64,000 bases of DNA from UBA6168 sp964573725 (GCA_964573725.1 CAZNLJ010000016.1:55411-119410); one strand, 5' to 3'. Shown: positions 9,081-17,982, numbered from the stretch's first letter. Notes: generated by a model not told the origin, from the sequence alone. Program-made: numbers and translations.

Positions 9081-11735
9081 ATGACAGCCAGGGAAATCCG
9101 CCAAACCTTCCTTTCTTTTTTCGAATCCAAGCAGCATAAGATTGTGCCGTCCGCACCGATCGTAAACAAGGACGATCCCACCCTGTTGTTCACCAATGCG
9201 GGGATGAACCAGTTCAAGGACTACTTCCTGGGTACCCAGGTCCCGGTTTCCCGACGGGTGGCCGATACGCAGAAATGCCTGCGGGTGAGCGGCAAACACA
9301 ACGACCTGGAAGAGGTCGGCCGGGACGGATACCACCACACGATGTTCGAGATGCTGGGGAATTGGTCGTTCGGGGATTACTTCAAGCGCGAAGCCATCGA
9401 ATGGTCCTGGGAATTGCTGACCCAGGTCTACGGCCTGCCCGCCGACCGCCTCTATGCGACCGTATTCGAAGGCAGTGCCGCGGATGGGCTTGCCGCGGAT
9501 ACCGAGGCTCTGGCCTTTTGGAAACAATGGCTGCCGGAAACGCATATCCTCTTCGGGAACAAGAAGGATAATTTCTGGGAAATGGGGGATACCGGTCCCT
9601 GCGGCCCCTGCTCCGAAATCCATATCGACCTGCGCAGCGAGGCCGAGCGCAACCGGATACCGGGCGCCACCCTTGTCAATACCGGCGACCCGCTGGTGGT
9701 GGAGATCTGGAACAACGTCTTCATCCAGTTCAACCGCAAGGCGGACGGATCCCTGCAAGAGCTGCCGGACAAGCATGTCGACACGGGCATGGGTTTCGAA
9801 CGGCTGGCCATGGCCATCCAGGGAAAAACCGCCACCTATGATACGGATATCTTCACCCCCCTGCTCCTTTTCATCGAAAATGAGACGGGCATCCGCTACC
9901 GGGGCTGGTATCCGGCCACGATGGAGGAAATCCCCGACCCCGAAGGGATGTCGGACATCGCCATGCGGGTGGTGGCCGACCATATCCGGGCGGTCGCCTT
10001 CACCATCGCCGACGGCCAACTGCCCGGTAATTCCGGTGCCGGCTATGTCATCCGGCGCATCCTGCGGCGGGCCGTCCGCTATTACTACTCCTTCCTCCAT
10101 ATCCGCGAACCCTTCCTCTGCCGGATCATCCCCCTGCTGTCGGACCTGTACGACGGGGTGTTCCCGGAGCTGAAAGCACAGGCGCAACAAGTGGCCAATA
10201 TCATCCGAGGGGAGGAAAAGGCCTTCCTGCATACCCTGGAAAACGGTCTCCGCCGCTTCGCCGACCTGCCTGTCCACCAGGATACCATCGCCGGCGCCGA
10301 TGCGTTCGAACTCTATGATACCTTCGGGTTCCCCATCGACCTCACCCGCCTCATGGCCGCCGAAAAAGGTTGGCAGGTGGATGAGGCCGGCTTCCAGCTC
10401 GCCATGCAGGCCCAAAAGGAAAGGGCCCGTGCCGCCGCGGCCAAAGAAACGGGTGACTGGCAGGTGCTCCGCCAAGGGGAGGACGTCCTCTTCCTCGGTT
10501 ATGACCAACTCGAGGTCGAGGATGCCCGCATCCTCCGCTACCGAACCGTGAAGACAAACAAGGAGTCCCATTTCCACCTGGTGCTCAACCGGACGCCTTT
10601 TTATGCGGAAAGCGGCGGCCAACACGGCGACGCGGGTACCCTCACCGTCGGTGCGGAGACCATCCGGGTGCTGGACACCAAAAAGGAGAACGAACTCGTC
10701 GTCCATGTCGTGGACCGCTTCCCGGAAGACCTGACCGCCCCCGTGACCGCTTCGGTGGATGTGCTGCGCCGCCAACAGGTCTGTTGTAACCACTCCGCCG
10801 CACACCTGCTGCATGCGGCCCTCCATCAGGTCCTGGGCGCCCATGCCCTGCAAAAGGGACAGGATGTGGACGATTCACGGCTCCGCTTCGATTTTTCCCA
10901 CTTCCAGAAGCCGTCGGACGACGAACTTCGCCGCCTGGAGGAACTCGTCAACCACAAGATCCGGGCTAACATCCCTTTGCAGGAACACCGCGAGGTCCCC
11001 ATCGCCGATGCCCGCGAGATGGGCGCCATGATGCTGTTCGGTGAAAAATACGGCGAACAGGTCCGCATCATCACCTTCGATCCCGACTTCAGCCGGGAAC
11101 TCTGCGGCGGTACCCACGTCCGCGCCACCGGGGAAATCGGCCTGTTCCGCATCGTCTCCGAGAGCGCCGTGGCCGCCGGTATCCGCCGGATCGAGGCGGT
11201 GACCGCCGCCGGCGCCGACGCTTTCCTCCGGGAACGCCTCGACACACTCGCCGATATCCGCCAACTGCTCAAGGGCGCCCAGGATCCCCTCAAGGCCCTG
11301 CAATCCTTACAGGAGGAATTGAAAGGCCTCAAGAAACAGGTGGAGCAACTGACTGCCGCCCAGACCCAGGCCATCAAGGCCGAACTCAAGGAACGCGCGG
11401 AATCCGTCAACGGCATCCGGCTTGTCGCCGCCGTTGTCCCGCTGCAGGACAGCAACGCCCTCAAGTCGCTCGCTTTCCAATTGGAACAGGAACTGGACCG
11501 CGCCTGCATTGTGCTCGGTGCGGTCGTCGATGGCAAACCACTGCTGATGGTGGCCGTCAGCAAGGAACTCACCGGGGCCGACCACGGCGTACATGCCGGC
11601 CAAATCGTCCGGGAACTCGCCAAGGAAATCCAGGGCGGCGGCGGCGGCCAGCCTTTCTTCGCCTCCGCCGGCGGCAAGGATCCGGACGGCCTGCCCCGGG
11701 CTGTCCGCAAGGCCGCCGACCTTCTCGCCGGCTAA
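9081..11735 (+). CDS. alaS: alanine--tRNA ligase
   Basis: An 884-residue class II synthetase, close to the usual ~875. The catalytic domain begins FLSFFESKQHKIVPSAP and contains the HNDLEEVGRDGYHHTMFE segment and GDTGPCGPCSEIH. The editing domain has the zinc motif HSAAHLLHAAL (HxxxH, about residues 572-576) and CGGTH (about 675-679), which deacylate Ser- and Gly-tRNAAla. A C-terminal coiled coil and DHHA1 domain end in the Gly-rich GGGGGQPFFASAGGKD motif. It charges tRNAAla and is essential. Confidence 0.98.
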   Translation: MTAREIRQTFLSFFESKQHKIVPSAPIVNKDDPTLLFTNAGMNQFKDYFLGTQVPVSRRVADTQKCLRVSGKHNDLEEVGRDGYHHTMFEMLGNWSFGDYFKREAIEWSWELLTQVYGLPADRLYATVFEGSAADGLAADTEALAFWKQWLPETHILFGNKKDNFWEMGDTGPCGPCSEIHIDLRSEAERNRIPGATLVNTGDPLVVEIWNNVFIQFNRKADGSLQELPDKHVDTGMGFERLAMAIQGKTATYDTDIFTPLLLFIENETGIRYRGWYPATMEEIPDPEGMSDIAMRVVADHIRAVAFTIADGQLPGNSGAGYVIRRILRRAVRYYYSFLHIREPFLCRIIPLLSDLYDGVFPELKAQAQQVANIIRGEEKAFLHTLENGLRRFADLPVHQDTIAGADAFELYDTFGFPIDLTRLMAAEKGWQVDEAGFQLAMQAQKERARAAAAKETGDWQVLRQGEDVLFLGYDQLEVEDARILRYRTVKTNKESHFHLVLNRTPFYAESGGQHGDAGTLTVGAETIRVLDTKKENELVVHVVDRFPEDLTAPVTASVDVLRRQQVCCNHSAAHLLHAALHQVLGAHALQKGQDVDDSRLRFDFSHFQKPSDDELRRLEELVNHKIRANIPLQEHREVPIADAREMGAMMLFGEKYGEQVRIITFDPDFSRELCGGTHVRATGEIGLFRIVSESAVAAGIRRIEAVTAAGADAFLRERLDTLADIRQLLKGAQDPLKALQSLQEELKGLKKQVEQLTAAQTQAIKAELKERAESVNGIRLVAAVVPLQDSNALKSLAFQLEQELDRACIVLGAVVDGKPLLMVAVSKELTGADHGVHAGQIVRELAKEIQGGGGGQPFFASAGGKDPDGLPRAVRKAADLLAG

Positions 11736-12655
11736 TCCGTCCCCGCTTCCGGGGGCACTCCCAAGCCGCGGGGGCGGCGCCTTCCGCAGGGGGGACCGGG
11801 CCGTATCCGATTGGGGCCCCGACCCGGAATGCCGGTCCGCCGGCCCACAGCCGGCATTCCTTCCGCGGTCGGGCCCGGCCGGATAGATTGGCATGATATT
11901 CTTTGCTGGAGATGGTCGGGGACAGGTCGGACGCCATCCGATTCGCCGCGTTGAAATCCCGCGGCAAGCGGCAGCCGACCCTTGGAAACGGTTGGATCCA
12001 AGGTCTGCCGGAACAGCCCGCTTTCCCGTGGAAGACGGTCCGTTTCCCTTACCGGGATTGGACTTGCCGGCATATGCGCCCGATCGGCTTCCGAATACCG
12101 GAAAGACCGGCTTCACCCCCGCATTTCCGGCTTCGGACCCGCAGGGCCTTGTCCCGGCAAGCTGGTATATGTGATGCCGGCTTCCGAACTGGTGTCGCGA
12201 GATTTCAGCCCGGTCAGATTTCTCCAGATTCCCTGGATTTCCTAATTTTGCTACGTTTCTTTTTGCTGCTCTTCGACGGCACTTCCCCCGGATAATCCCT
12301 CGGGGAATACTCCGTGTCTTTTTATTAATACTTGATAATCAGGAAAATAGGAATCCCTTGCACGGTTCATCTGCTCTGTTTTGAAACAAAGCCGTGTAAG
12401 GCTTGCTTCTTTTCCCGATTGTCGTCCAGGCGATTCGATCCCGTACCTGCTTACCCGGGTAGGGTCCCGTAGTCGCTTTCCCACCCAAAAGCACAATTTT
12501 TAAACCCAAGTCCGCACCTGTGGATGCGACGTGGGAGGTCGGCTTACGCAGTCCCCTATCCCGAACGGAGGATACCCATCCCCGGGCGGGTCGGTTCGAT
12601 GGGCTGCGGAGCAGGAATTCCGGAACAGCCTTGCTTTCCGGGTAAAATCATCGTG
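11736..12655. other. 920-bp gene-poor region with a long hairpin after alaS
   Basis: No convincing gene is visible. A long imperfect hairpin at 11814-11876 has a perfect 10-bp core (11826-11835 with 11851-11860) extended by pairing of gacc/ggtc and a gggccc block; it lacks a T-run but probably ends the alaS transcript. Around 12300-12400 composition shifts to A/T-rich, with a 12-bp palindrome tgttttgaaaca at 12377-12388. The promoter of the following biosynthetic operon probably lies here. Confidence 0.45.
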
Positions 12656-12922
12656 ATGTCTGACGTCATTACACAAACCGGTGCATTCCTGATCCGGGAA
12701 TTGCGGCTGCCCTTGGAGGAATCCGAATTGCGGGAGGATACCCCGTTGCTCAGCAGCCGGTTGATCGATTCCATTTCCACCCTGCTGTTGGTGGAGTTCT
12801 TGGAAAAATCATTCGGGATCTCCTTCCAGCCGCACGAGGTGAACAACGAAAACCTGGACACCTTGGCAGCCATGGCCGCTTTTGTGGCAGACAAACGGAA
12901 GCCCGGTGCAAAGGCTGGATGA
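12656..12922 (+). CDS. stand-alone peptidyl/acyl carrier protein (probable prolyl carrier)
   Basis: An 88-residue carrier protein with the phosphopantetheine attachment motif LIDSIST, the modified Ser being residue 39, followed by the helix LLLVEFLEKSFGI. Apo protein would need a phosphopantetheinyl transferase encoded elsewhere. It is the first gene of the operon and overlaps the adenylation enzyme by 17 bp, so the two are probably translationally coupled. In known pyrrole pathways (PltL, RedO, CloN5) a stand-alone carrier of this size holds L-proline while it is oxidised; that role is inferred from context. The ATG at 12656 gives a normal carrier N-terminus. Confidence 0.85.
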   Translation: MSDVITQTGAFLIRELRLPLEESELREDTPLLSSRLIDSISTLLLVEFLEKSFGISFQPHEVNNENLDTLAAMAAFVADKRKPGAKAG

Positions 12923-14456
12923 TTCCCTGCGGCAGGCGGCTGCAGCATGGCCGGACCGGCCGGCCTGTATCGGGGAGGACGGCACCGTCCTGCGGTACGG
13001 TCCGCTGGCCGTAGCGGCGGCCCGGACCGCCGACTTGCTCCGGCAGGCCGGTGCCCGTCCGGGAGACCGGGTCGGGATTTGCCTGCCCAAGACCGGCCCG
13101 ACCGTAGCGGCCCTATTCGGTATCCTGATGGCGGATGCCGTCTACGTCCCTTTGGACACGACGGCCCCGTTGTCCCGCAACCTGTTCATCCTCTCGGATT
13201 GCAGGGCACAAATGGCCCTGGTGGGTGCCGATCAGGCGGAGCGGTTCGCCCGATCGGCCGGTGTGCCGACGGAAATCCTGCCGACGGAAGACCCGATGGT
13301 GGTCCTGTTGTTCTTTCGCCGGCCACCGGCGGATGAACCGGTGTGGCCGGAAGGCCTGGCCTACATCCTGTACACCTCCGGATCTACCGGCCAGCCGAAA
13401 GGGGTCTTGCTGCGGCATGACAATGCCTTGTGTTTTGTGGAATGGGCCGTCCGGGAATGCCGGATCGGCCCGGAGGATATCCTTAGCTCCCTGGCTCCTT
13501 TCCACTTCGACCTGTCGGTCTTCGACCTTTTCTGTTCCGTGATGGCCGGTGCCGCCCTGCTGCTCATCGACCATTCGACCCTGAGGAACCCGATGATGTT
13601 GGCCGAACGGCTCCACCAACACGGTGTCACGGTTTGCTATGCGACGCCGACAACCCTGAAGCTTCTGCTCCGGTTCGGAAAGTTGTCCCGATTCGGGAGG
13701 CAGGCGCCGCGGCTGGTGCTGTTCGCCGGGGAGGAGTTTCCCATCGAACCCTTGCGGATGCTGCAACAGGGGTGGCCCCGGACGGAATTCTACAACCTCT
13801 ACGGGCCGACGGAAACGAACGTTTGTACCTATTTCAAGCTGCCTCATCCTGTTCCGGAGGAACGGGTCACGCCTTTTCCCATCGGCCGGCCTTGCCCCTA
13901 TGCGCAATGTATGCTGATGGCGGACGAGGTTCCGATGCCCCTGCGACCCGGTGCGGAAGGGGAGCTCCTGGTCGCCGGTCGTTCGGTCATGGCCGGTTAT
14001 GTCGGTCCCGTTTCCGGCTCGGAACAACGGTGGGTGTACCACCATGACCGGACTTGGTACCGTACCGGCGACCGGGTGGTCGTCGACGGATCGGGGAATC
14101 TCGTCTTCAAGGGGCGTATGGACCGCATGGTCAAACGGCATGGATACCGGATCGAGCCGGGGGAGGTGGAGGCCGCTTTGCTGGAACATCCGGCCATCGG
14201 GGACGCCTGTGCCGTGTGGGTTCCGGAAACGGCGGGAAAGGAGGGGCGGATGGTCCTGTTCTATACCACCCCGGCAGGGGAAGGTTCCCTGCCCTTCCTG
14301 GAATTGTCGACATTCCTTCGGGACAGGATTCCTGCTTACATGTGGCCGGACCAATACTGCCATTTACCCGAAATACCGGAGACGAGCACACAAAAGGTGG
14401 ATTACCGGCGATTGGAGGCTTTGGCCTCGGCTGCCGGTTCCTTCAGGCCGGCATGA
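12906..14456 (+). CDS. stand-alone adenylation enzyme, probable L-prolyl-AMP ligase (PltF/RedM type)
   Basis: A 516-residue ANL-superfamily adenylation domain with no fused carrier or condensation domain. Core motifs are YTSGSTGQPKG (P-loop, about 156-166), FDLSVFDLF (A4), NLYGPTET (A5), YRTGD (A7) and a C-terminal catalytic Lys, K497 (STQKVDY). Aligned by eye to the GrsA pocket, the ten specificity residues are D202, L203, F206, Y245, L272, A274, L298, V306, C307 and K497. As I recall, D-L-F-Y-L-A-L-V-C-K is the L-proline code of ligases feeding pyrrole-2-carboxyl formation. The GTG at 12906 is the preferred start; a TTG at 12882 is the alternative. Confidence 0.88.
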   Translation: MQRLDDSLRQAAAAWPDRPACIGEDGTVLRYGPLAVAAARTADLLRQAGARPGDRVGICLPKTGPTVAALFGILMADAVYVPLDTTAPLSRNLFILSDCRAQMALVGADQAERFARSAGVPTEILPTEDPMVVLLFFRRPPADEPVWPEGLAYILYTSGSTGQPKGVLLRHDNALCFVEWAVRECRIGPEDILSSLAPFHFDLSVFDLFCSVMAGAALLLIDHSTLRNPMMLAERLHQHGVTVCYATPTTLKLLLRFGKLSRFGRQAPRLVLFAGEEFPIEPLRMLQQGWPRTEFYNLYGPTETNVCTYFKLPHPVPEERVTPFPIGRPCPYAQCMLMADEVPMPLRPGAEGELLVAGRSVMAGYVGPVSGSEQRWVYHHDRTWYRTGDRVVVDGSGNLVFKGRMDRMVKRHGYRIEPGEVEAALLEHPAIGDACAVWVPETAGKEGRMVLFYTTPAGEGSLPFLELSTFLRDRIPAYMWPDQYCHLPEIPETSTQKVDYRRLEALASAAGSFRPA

Positions 14457-14513
14457 CGGGGAGGAAGCGGGATCTGCCGTTTCCGCCGCAAGTCGGCATT
14501 CATGCAACAGAAG

Positions 14514-14537
14514 CCCTGGCGGCGCTAACCGCCAGGG
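14514..14537 (+). promoter_or_regulatory. intercistronic hairpin between adenylation and dehydrogenase genes
   Basis: A perfect 9-bp stem, ccctggcgg (14514-14522) with ccgccaggg (14529-14537), encloses a 6-nt loop in the 112-bp gap between the two genes. There is no T-run after it, so it is more likely an mRNA stability or processing element than a terminator. Confidence 0.4.
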
Positions 14538-14568
14538 AGAAGCCGATCACGATACGGGCGCCTGGAAT

Positions 14569-15720
14569 ATGTACGCTTTTGAACCGGATCCTACACATCA
14601 GGTCTTGCGGGAAGAGGTCATCGCTTTCGCAAAGGCCCACCTGAACGAAGGTGCCGCCGGCCGGGACCGGGACGGGTATTTTTGCCGCCGCTGGTGGCAG
14701 GAGGCAGCCCGGCTCGGCTTGCCGGGCCTGGCCATTCCGGAGCGGTACGGGGGGCGCGGCCTGGATCCGCTCGCCGTGACCCTGGCGCTGGAGGCCTTGG
14801 GCTATGCCTGCCGGGACAACGGGATGAGTTTCGCCATCGCCGCCCACCTCCTGGCCTGTGCCGTACCGTTGTGGTTGTTCGGCTCGGAGGAATTGCGGCA
14901 GGAGTTCCTGCCGGATTTGTGCGGGGGCAGATGGGTCGCCGCCAATGCCATGTCCGAGCCGGCGGGTGGATCCGACGCCTTTTCCATGCGGACGGCCGCC
15001 GTCGAATCGGAAGCCGGGTTCCGCCTGGACGGAACGAAGACCTTCGTCAGCAACGGGCCAGTGGCGGACCTGGTGCTGTTGTATGCCGCCACCGCGCCCG
15101 GTAAGGGTCAACTGGGAGGAATCACGGCCTTTTGGCTGGATGCCGCCCGCCATCCTTTCCGCCGGAGCAGCCCGCTGGATACCATGGGTCTGCGCAGCTG
15201 CCAATTGGGGGAGCTTTACCTGGACGGTACCGTCGTCGGGCACCGCTTCGTGGTGGGCGCACCGAACCGGGGAGCCTTGGTCTTTCACCGGTCCATGGAC
15301 TGGGAGCGAACCTGTCTGGCGGGCTATCACCTGGGCTCGGTACAATGGCTGCTGGAATGGGGCGTCCGCCAGTTGCGCGGTCAAACCGCCGCAGGTGGCA
15401 GGGTGGGGCAGGAGCGCCAGGCGGCCGCCCATGCATTGGCCCGGCTCCGGGCCAAATGGGAGGCGGCACGCTGGCTGACATTCGCCACCGCCTGGACACT
15501 GGGACAAGGGAAAGTGGTCAGTCGCGAGGCGGCCATGACAAAATGGACGGTCAGCGAATTGCTGAAGGAAACCACCGCAACCGTGACCGGCCTGGCCGGT
15601 CGGGAGGGTGCGGCCGAGGGCGACCTGGAACGGATGCTGCGGGATGCCGTCAGCAGCACCTTGTATTCCGGCACCTCCGAAATCCAATTGAATATCATCG
15701 CCCAGGCCATGGGCTGCTGA
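14569..15720 (+). CDS. acyl-CoA dehydrogenase family enzyme, probable prolyl-carrier-protein dehydrogenase
   Basis: A 383-residue FAD enzyme with the signature AMSEPAGGSDAFSM (about 127-140) and C-terminal YSGTSEIQ. The position that carries the catalytic Glu in short/medium-chain dehydrogenases (YEGT) is Ser367. A Glu is instead found at E246 in MDWERTCLAG, where isovaleryl-CoA dehydrogenase keeps its base. Known pyrrole-pathway enzymes (PltE, RedW, CloN3) oxidise carrier-bound L-proline to pyrrolyl-2-carboxyl thioester. Position directly after carrier and prolyl-type ligase genes supports that reaction here. The upstream reading frame is open, but residue 1 at 14569 starts the family's N-terminal helix. 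Confidence 0.85.
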   Translation: MYAFEPDPTHQVLREEVIAFAKAHLNEGAAGRDRDGYFCRRWWQEAARLGLPGLAIPERYGGRGLDPLAVTLALEALGYACRDNGMSFAIAAHLLACAVPLWLFGSEELRQEFLPDLCGGRWVAANAMSEPAGGSDAFSMRTAAVESEAGFRLDGTKTFVSNGPVADLVLLYAATAPGKGQLGGITAFWLDAARHPFRRSSPLDTMGLRSCQLGELYLDGTVVGHRFVVGAPNRGALVFHRSMDWERTCLAGYHLGSVQWLLEWGVRQLRGQTAAGGRVGQERQAAAHALARLRAKWEAARWLTFATAWTLGQGKVVSREAAMTKWTVSELLKETTATVTGLAGREGAAEGDLERMLRDAVSSTLYSGTSEIQLNIIAQAMGC

Positions 15721-15756
15721 GGGCAGTCCGGTTAAGACGGGCGATTTCATTCTTAC

Positions 15757-15767
15757 AAAAAAAAAAA
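15757..15767 (+). repeat. poly(A)11 tract upstream of the halogenase gene
   Basis: Eleven consecutive A residues lie in the 113-bp gap between dehydrogenase and halogenase genes, 66 bp before the halogenase ATG, in an otherwise GC-rich region. Such a tract can be a slippage site or an A-rich translation enhancer. It is outside the reading frames, so length change would alter expression rather than frame. Confidence 0.6.
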
Positions 15768-15833
15768 CGGCGAATCCGGATGCGCAACCCGCTCCGGATA
15801 TGGCCGTCATCACCAAAACAAGCACGTCCGCGT

Positions 15834-17195
15834 ATGAAAACATCATTCGACACCATCGTCATCGGCGGCGGCCCCGCCGGCTCCACCATGGCCACCTACC
15901 TGGCCAGGGCCGGCCGGGAAGTCCTGGTCCTGGAAAAGGAGAAGTTCCCCCGGGAACACATCGGGGAATCCATGCTGCCCTTTTGTTACGACCTGTTTGA
16001 GGACCTCGGCGTCTTGCCCGACATGAAAGCGAACTTCACCCGCAAACCCGGTGTCACCTTCGCCAATATCGATGGCAGCCAATCTTCCCATTGGTGCTTC
16101 AACCGGGTCATCAAAGGGCCCCAAAGCCTTTCCTTCCACGCCCGCCGGGCGGAATTCGACGACCTGCTCCTGCGCAACAGCCGCCGGGAAGGGGCAACGG
16201 TCCTGGAAGAAACCAGGGTGACGGCGGTGGACCTCGGGCAACCCGGCGACCTCGCCACGGTGACCGCGGAATCCGCCGGCGGTCACCACCGGGTCTTCCA
16301 GGCAAGATTCGTGGTGGATGCCAGCGGTCAGGATGCCTTCCTGCCGCGTCAACTGGGCAGCCAACGACCTTTCCCCCGGCTGAATGTCCGGCTCGCCCTC
16401 TCCAGCCACTGGAAAAATGCCAGCCTCGACGATTCCCTCGCCAACGGCAACATCAAGATCGTCCACCTGGGTGGGGAAAAACTGGGTTGGATCTGGATGA
16501 TTCCCCTACGGGACAATCGACTCAGCATCGGCCTCGCCCTGAACATGAGCTATGCACAGGCACAACGGAAGTCGCTCCAGGCCGTCCATGGTATCCGCCA
16601 CTGGCAGCAGGCGCTCTACCTGCAGGAACTCCGGTCCTCACCCTTGGTACAAGGGATCGTACAGGATGCCGAAATGTACTGGGATGTCGTCAGCAATGGG
16701 GACTTCTCCTATTTCGCGGAGCAGAAGTACGGTCCTAACTTCGCCATGGTCGGTGATGCCGCCGCTTTCCTGGATCCCATCTTCTCCAGTGGGATCTATC
16801 TGGGCATGTCCGCCGCCAAAATGGTGGCTGGGGCCATCGACGCCTCGTTGCGAACCGGCGACCATAGCCTGCTGAAACAAGCCTACGACAACCTGGCCGG
16901 CGGCTACCGCGTCGTGGAGGAACTGATCTGCACCTTCTACGAACCCGATGCCATCGCCTTGTCCGACTTGTCCGACAACAGCCCTTTCAGTTATGAAAAG
17001 TTCGAATCGGCCTACAGCATCCTGCACCTGCTGCTGGCCGGTGATTTCTTCACGGACCATGAACGCTACCTCAAGGCGATCCAGGCCCTGCGCAGCCGGT
17101 CGATGATCGATAAATTCAAGCAGATCGCCGGCCACCAGGATGCCTCCCTGGCTAACCAGGTCTGCGAAATGCCCGAAATGGCATACGCAGGATGA
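15834..17195 (+). CDS. FADH2-dependent halogenase, probable carrier-protein-bound pyrrole halogenase
   Basis: A 453-residue flavoprotein. The N-terminal GGGPAGS (11-17) binds FAD, and FPREHIGESMLP follows as in the PltA/CmlS/CndH branch. K71 (FTRKPGVTF) lies where those enzymes place the lysine thought to handle hypohalous acid. W219-I-W-M-I-P224 is the WxWxIP motif that separates flavin halogenases from monooxygenases. GDAAAFLDPIFSSGI is the second FAD motif. Context suggests chlorination or bromination of pyrrolyl-S-carrier; the halide cannot be predicted. No flavin reductase gene is adjacent. The stop overlaps the next start (ATGA). Confidence 0.88.
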   Translation: MKTSFDTIVIGGGPAGSTMATYLARAGREVLVLEKEKFPREHIGESMLPFCYDLFEDLGVLPDMKANFTRKPGVTFANIDGSQSSHWCFNRVIKGPQSLSFHARRAEFDDLLLRNSRREGATVLEETRVTAVDLGQPGDLATVTAESAGGHHRVFQARFVVDASGQDAFLPRQLGSQRPFPRLNVRLALSSHWKNASLDDSLANGNIKIVHLGGEKLGWIWMIPLRDNRLSIGLALNMSYAQAQRKSLQAVHGIRHWQQALYLQELRSSPLVQGIVQDAEMYWDVVSNGDFSYFAEQKYGPNFAMVGDAAAFLDPIFSSGIYLGMSAAKMVAGAIDASLRTGDHSLLKQAYDNLAGGYRVVEELICTFYEPDAIALSDLSDNSPFSYEKFESAYSILHLLLAGDFFTDHERYLKAIQALRSRSMIDKFKQIAGHQDASLANQVCEMPEMAYAG

Positions 17196-17929
17196 ATTAC
17201 CGGGAACACTGGGAGGCATTCTACCGGCGGACGTACCACGCCGGTGATGGAAAAGCCCTATGGGATGTGGCCCCTGGGCTGGCGGTGGAAACCGACCTGC
17301 CCTTGTTCCGGGATTTTTTCTCCCCGCATATCCCGGTGCTTGACCTGGGCTGTGGCACCGGTGGGCAATCCGTCGCCCTGGCCAGGCATTTCCCGGCCGT
17401 CATCGGTGTCGATGTGTCGGAAAAGGCCTTGTCCCTGGCTTCCGCCCGGGAATCGGCGGGGAGGCTTTCCTTTTCCCTCCTCGATATTACGGACCGGGAG
17501 GGCTGCCGGCGTTTTTCGCATGCCCGGGGTGATGTCAACATCTACCTGCGCGGGGTCCTGCACCAGTTCGAGCCCGACCACCTGTCGCTGGCCATCGACC
17601 ATCTCTCCCTGCTGATGGGGCGGATGGGGACTACTTTTCTGGTGGAGGTGGCCGACGGTATCCGGGATTATTTCGGTACCCAGGTGCCCGCTTTCCATCA
17701 CTTGCCGCCGCCGGTGCAGCAGGTTTTTGTCAGCCACCTGCCGCCCAAAGGGCTTCGGCTGGAACAATTGCCCGGCCTTTTTCCGCCGGACCGGTTCCGG
17801 TTGTTCGGGTCGGGGGCTTCCGGGTTGGCGACCAATCTGCGGTTCGCCGATGGTACCGCCGTGGCGATACCGGCGGTTTACGCCGTCTTTCGCAATGCAG
17901 GACTGCCCTTGCCGCTGCGGCCTGTTTAA
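17192..17929 (+). CDS. class I SAM-dependent methyltransferase
   Basis: A 245-residue methyltransferase with motif I VLDLGCGTGGQ (about residues 49-59), an acidic residue after the second strand (VIGVDVSEKAL) and the FSLLDITD segment of motif II. Its start overlaps the halogenase stop by 4 bp, so the two are translationally coupled and it probably acts in the same pathway, for example as an O- or N-methyltransferase on the pyrrole product. Sequence does not fix the acceptor. It is the last gene before an A/T-rich break at 17930-17982. Confidence 0.82.
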   Translation: MNYREHWEAFYRRTYHAGDGKALWDVAPGLAVETDLPLFRDFFSPHIPVLDLGCGTGGQSVALARHFPAVIGVDVSEKALSLASARESAGRLSFSLLDITDREGCRRFSHARGDVNIYLRGVLHQFEPDHLSLAIDHLSLLMGRMGTTFLVEVADGIRDYFGTQVPAFHHLPPPVQQVFVSHLPPKGLRLEQLPGLFPPDRFRLFGSGASGLATNLRFADGTAVAIPAVYAVFRNAGLPLPLRPV

Positions 17930-17982
17930 AAAAATATTTATCGTAACTTATTGAATGACAAATTTTAATAAAATTATCATCC

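Noticed and set aside
12882..12905. TTG start adding eight residues to the adenylation enzyme
   Set aside because: It would deepen the overlap with the carrier gene; the GTG at 12906 gives a normal family N-terminus, though the TTG cannot be excluded.
13951..14568. N-terminal extension of the dehydrogenase through an open frame
   Set aside because: The frame lies on top of the adenylation gene in another register and is Arg/Ser/Trp-rich with no homology; the dehydrogenase fold begins at 14569.
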